Origin: Hyphomicrobiaceae bacterium
Lineage (GTDB): Bacteria; Pseudomonadota; Alphaproteobacteria; Rhizobiales; Devosiaceae
Assembly (NCBI GenBank): GCA_020638095.1
Contig: JACKJF010000007.1
Span: 1-36,158, forward strand
DNA length: 36,158 nt
Direction: 5' to 3'
How positions within the stretch are numbered: position 1 is the first letter of the stretch; each line of letters begins with the position of its first letter. Below, one piece after another: positions 34,262 to 36,158 of this stretch. The notes below the pieces were generated by a model. The model searched no databases. It saw only the letters and a program-made list of their open reading frames with translations, and was not told the origin of the DNA. The position numbers were made by a program, and so were the translations under genes.

Positions 34262-34561
34262 TGTTATAAGCTTATGATTTTTCTACATTTTTTTAGCGTT
34301 CACGTTTCCGTGATCGCCAGGTAGGTTTGTCTACCGCACCCCAAGTTTACAGCTCTGCTCCTTACCCTAACACACGCACGTAATGGTTGTGGGAGGTCAA
34401 TACGTAGATATTAGCAGAGGCTTTTTCGGGCTACGGTGTGATCAGCGAAATTGCCTAGATATCCCTTATTCAGCAGAAGAAGGACTTCTCGTTTTATGGT
34501 GTGCAGCTTCTATTTTGCCACGATTGGTCGCACTGGTGTTATAGCAGCCTAAAACTGAACG
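34195..34561. other. AT-rich non-coding stretch
   Basis: By hand count, 34201-34560 has 156 G or C of 360 (about 43%), clearly lower than the coding DNA on either side. No open frame of useful length is found. It includes the ATACCGTCA direct repeats at its left edge. The composition suggests acquired or decayed DNA. It probably also contains the promoter of the DUF3817 gene, which I cannot locate. Confidence 0.6.
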
Positions 34562-34918
34562 ATGTTATCTGAAGTGCGAAAACCGGGTGGCTTCGAAGTG
34601 ACTGCAGAAATGCCGAGCGATCAGCGGCGCGGGTTGCGCCTCGCTTCGCGGTTCGAAGCCGTGACACTGCTGACACTGTTTTTCATCGCCATGCCGCTCA
34701 AGTATTGGCTGGGCTTTCCTATTGCCGTCTCGATTGCCGGCACCATTCACGGCATTGCGTTTCTGCTGTTTGCCTGGATGCTGTTCAACGCATTCGGATA
34801 TGGCGGACTGCGTGTCGGCGAAAGCCTGAAGATGATGGCTTTTGCCTTCGTGCCCTTTGGCGGTTTCTTCAACGACCGGCACCTGTCTCGTCGTTTGAAG
34901 GACAAGGGTAAGGGCTAA
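34562..34918 (+). CDS. DUF3817 domain membrane protein
   Basis: The 118-residue product has three membrane helices (near 33-50, 55-80 and 88-106) and the DUF3817 traits RLASRFEAVTLLTLFFIAMPLKYW, GTIHGIAFLLFAWML and a C-terminal FVPFGGFFNDRHL. The function of the family is unknown; members are often near membrane redox or transport genes. An ATG at 34610 would remove 16 residues that lack family match; neither start has a strong ribosome binding site. The CopD/HemJ-like gene begins two bases after the stop, so the two are co-transcribed. Confidence 0.82.
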   Translation: MLSEVRKPGGFEVTAEMPSDQRRGLRLASRFEAVTLLTLFFIAMPLKYWLGFPIAVSIAGTIHGIAFLLFAWMLFNAFGYGGLRVGESLKMMAFAFVPFGGFFNDRHLSRRLKDKGKG

Positions 34919-34920
34919 AG

Positions 34921-35346
34921 ATGGATACCTACACGCTGGCAAAAGCTTTGCACGTGACAGCAATCATCATCTGGCTCGGTGGCGTGCTTTTGAACGGGGT
35001 ACTCCTGTCCTACCTTGCGAAGGACACCGGACCGGGAAGGACGCAGCTGGCCGGATGGATACGGCGCTGGGATTTTCGCGTCACATTACCTTCCATGGTA
35101 CTGGCCTGGTTGTTTGGCGGGATAGTCATGGTGATGGGGGGTTGGTTCCCGGATGCCTGGCTGATGATCAAGCTTGTTCTGGTGCTGGTTGTCTCGGCCA
35201 TCCACGGCATGCAGTCCGGCCGCATTCGACGCCTAGCCGAGCCGGGTCAGGCCCCACCGTTGCTATCTGTCCTAAAGCATTCGACCGAGCTTGTGATCGC
35301 AGCCGTCCTTGTCATAGTTGTCCTTGTGATCGTCAAACCACTCTGA
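34921..35346 (+). CDS. CopD/HemJ-like membrane protein
   Basis: The 141-residue product has four membrane helices. YTLAKALHVTAIIIWLGGVLL (near 4-24) and DAWLMIKLVLVLVVSAIHGM (near 78-97) carry the paired His and Lys seen in the CopD and HemJ (protoporphyrinogen oxidase-like) families. The sequence does not decide between copper-related CopD and HemJ-type roles; a general CopD-family call is safest. AAGGG lies before the ATG. It is paired with DUF3817 upstream and convergent with an NnrS-family gene 40 bases downstream, so a role in heme, copper or NO-related membrane redox is possible. Confidence 0.75.
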   Translation: MDTYTLAKALHVTAIIIWLGGVLLNGVLLSYLAKDTGPGRTQLAGWIRRWDFRVTLPSMVLAWLFGGIVMVMGGWFPDAWLMIKLVLVLVVSAIHGMQSGRIRRLAEPGQAPPLLSVLKHSTELVIAAVLVIVVLVIVKPL

Positions 35347-35386
35347 ACGGGATTGGGCTGGCCATCGGCGAGAACAATCTCAGCCG

Positions 35387-36158
35387 TCAATGCACCTCCC
35401 GGCGTCTTTTGAGCAGCATTGGTCCATAGAACATCGCGAACCCGGCGAAGGCGAAAACCCACGCCAATCCGGCCATGGGGATCAGGACCATAGTCAGTTC
35501 GGGGGCAAGCGCGGCCCAGATCCGGGCAAGCGCGGCCACTACAATCAGGACGTAGATCACAACCGTCGTGGGCGGCGCGGTCAGTTCATACCCGGCATGG
35601 CCCCGGCTGGCGCGGGTCATCATCGCCAGGGTCATGCCGCCGATACTGCCGATCGTCCAGCAGTGTAGCGCGGCGGTCCAAGCGCCGTAGTCGCCGGAAA
35701 GCGCAGCATAACCGGCCAGCAGGTAACCCGCCCCGACCGAGAAAAAGGCCATATGCAGAATGGCGACCAATGGCTCCCGCCAGGTGGGCCATGGATGCCA
35801 GCGCCATTGCCGGACAAGGTTCAGCCCGCCGGCGATCAGCAGAAGATTACCGACCGCCCACTCCGCCGCTTCGTAAAGGGGCAGCATGACCCAGGCGGCA
35901 AGTGCCAGCCCGCTCAAGACCATCACCAATTGATCAAAGCGGCCAAAAGGCCGGGACAAAACATCTCCACCGCGCCTCCTGAGCCAGTTGATGGTGAAAC
36001 TCGGCACCACCCGACCGCCAATGATCTGGATGAGCATGACGATTAGCGCCACCCCTGCCCGATCGGCATAGATAAGATGTCCGTAGCGTGCGGTCTCATA
36101 ATAAAACAGTACCTGTGCCAAGCCGAAAAGGCAGAGCACCGCGACCACCTTGAGATTG
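35387..36158 (-). CDS. NnrS family protein (partial, N-terminus beyond the window)
   Basis: The 3' part of a gene that stays open to the right edge; 257 codons are visible and none need be the start. It encodes many membrane helices with the NnrS traits NLKVVAVLCLFGLAQVLFYYE, GGRVVPSFTINWL, ILHMAFFSVGAGYLLAGYAAL, and HCWTIGSIGGMTLAMMTRASRGHAG. NnrS is a heme- and copper-containing membrane protein that protects against nitric oxide stress in Rhodobacter and Vibrio. Several family His residues are visible. No NO or nitrite reductase genes are in view, and the upstream context is unseen. Confidence 0.88.
   Translation of the reverse strand, partial: NLKVVAVLCLFGLAQVLFYYETARYGHLIYADRAGVALIVMLIQIIGGRVVPSFTINWLRRRGGDVLSRPFGRFDQLVMVLSGLALAAWVMLPLYEAAEWAVGNLLLIAGGLNLVRQWRWHPWPTWREPLVAILHMAFFSVGAGYLLAGYAALSGDYGAWTAALHCWTIGSIGGMTLAMMTRASRGHAGYELTAPPTTVVIYVLIVVAALARIWAALAPELTMVLIPMAGLAWVFAFAGFAMFYGPMLLKRRREVH

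Overview
The window is GC-rich chromosomal DNA from an alphaproteobacterium, most likely of the order Hyphomicrobiales (Rhizobiales). The support is gene order: lptF-lptG-lptD-surA-pdxA-rsmA, fabD-fabG-acpP-fabF-mltG-yicC-gmk, and rpsF-rpsR-rplI with no priB, followed by dnaB-alr-radA-cvpA-purF-SDR. A Devosiaceae-like genus is possible, but I cannot fix the genus from sequence alone.

Layout. At 1-34 is the very start of a leftward holC (DNA polymerase III chi), divergent from the rightward envelope operon lptF-lptG-lptD-surA-pdxA-rsmA (185-7618). These genes export LPS to the outer membrane, fold outer membrane proteins, make pyridoxal phosphate and modify 16S rRNA. Converging on it is a leftward operon (7610-13907): fabD, fabG, acpP, fabF (type II fatty acid synthesis), mltG (peptidoglycan chain termination), yicC and gmk. 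A small DUF2147-type exported protein lies just upstream of fabD. From 14844 rightward come rpsF-rpsR-rplI, ending at a strong intrinsic terminator, then a cupin gene, then dnaB-alr-radA-cvpA-purF-SDR (17008-24153), which serve replication, cell-wall alanine, recombination and purine synthesis. A leftward block follows: der, a TPR membrane protein, argJ, an NnrU-family protein and ETF-ubiquinone oxidoreductase (24155-30038). Next are rightward DUF486, polysaccharide deacetylase and VOC genes, then an AraC-family regulator divergent from an SDR oxidoreductase (30272-33918).

From 33919 to 34561 there is no convincing gene. It holds two tandem copies (121-bp period) of a GC-rich repeat with a perfect 11-bp inverted repeat, then a sequence resembling the 3' end of guaA (a common integration target), short direct repeats, and about 365 bp of AT-richer DNA (about 43% GC by hand count). 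This looks like a recombination scar or island edge. Beyond it are three membrane protein genes: DUF3817, a CopD/HemJ-like protein and a partial NnrS-family gene that runs off the window.

Most of the window is conserved housekeeping sequence. I found no CRISPR array, tRNA, rRNA, complete mobile element or clearly new multi-gene system. The points most worth a second look are the repeat and putative attachment region, the palindromes before fabD and dnaB, and the 21-bp-spaced direct repeats between the AraC regulator and the SDR gene.
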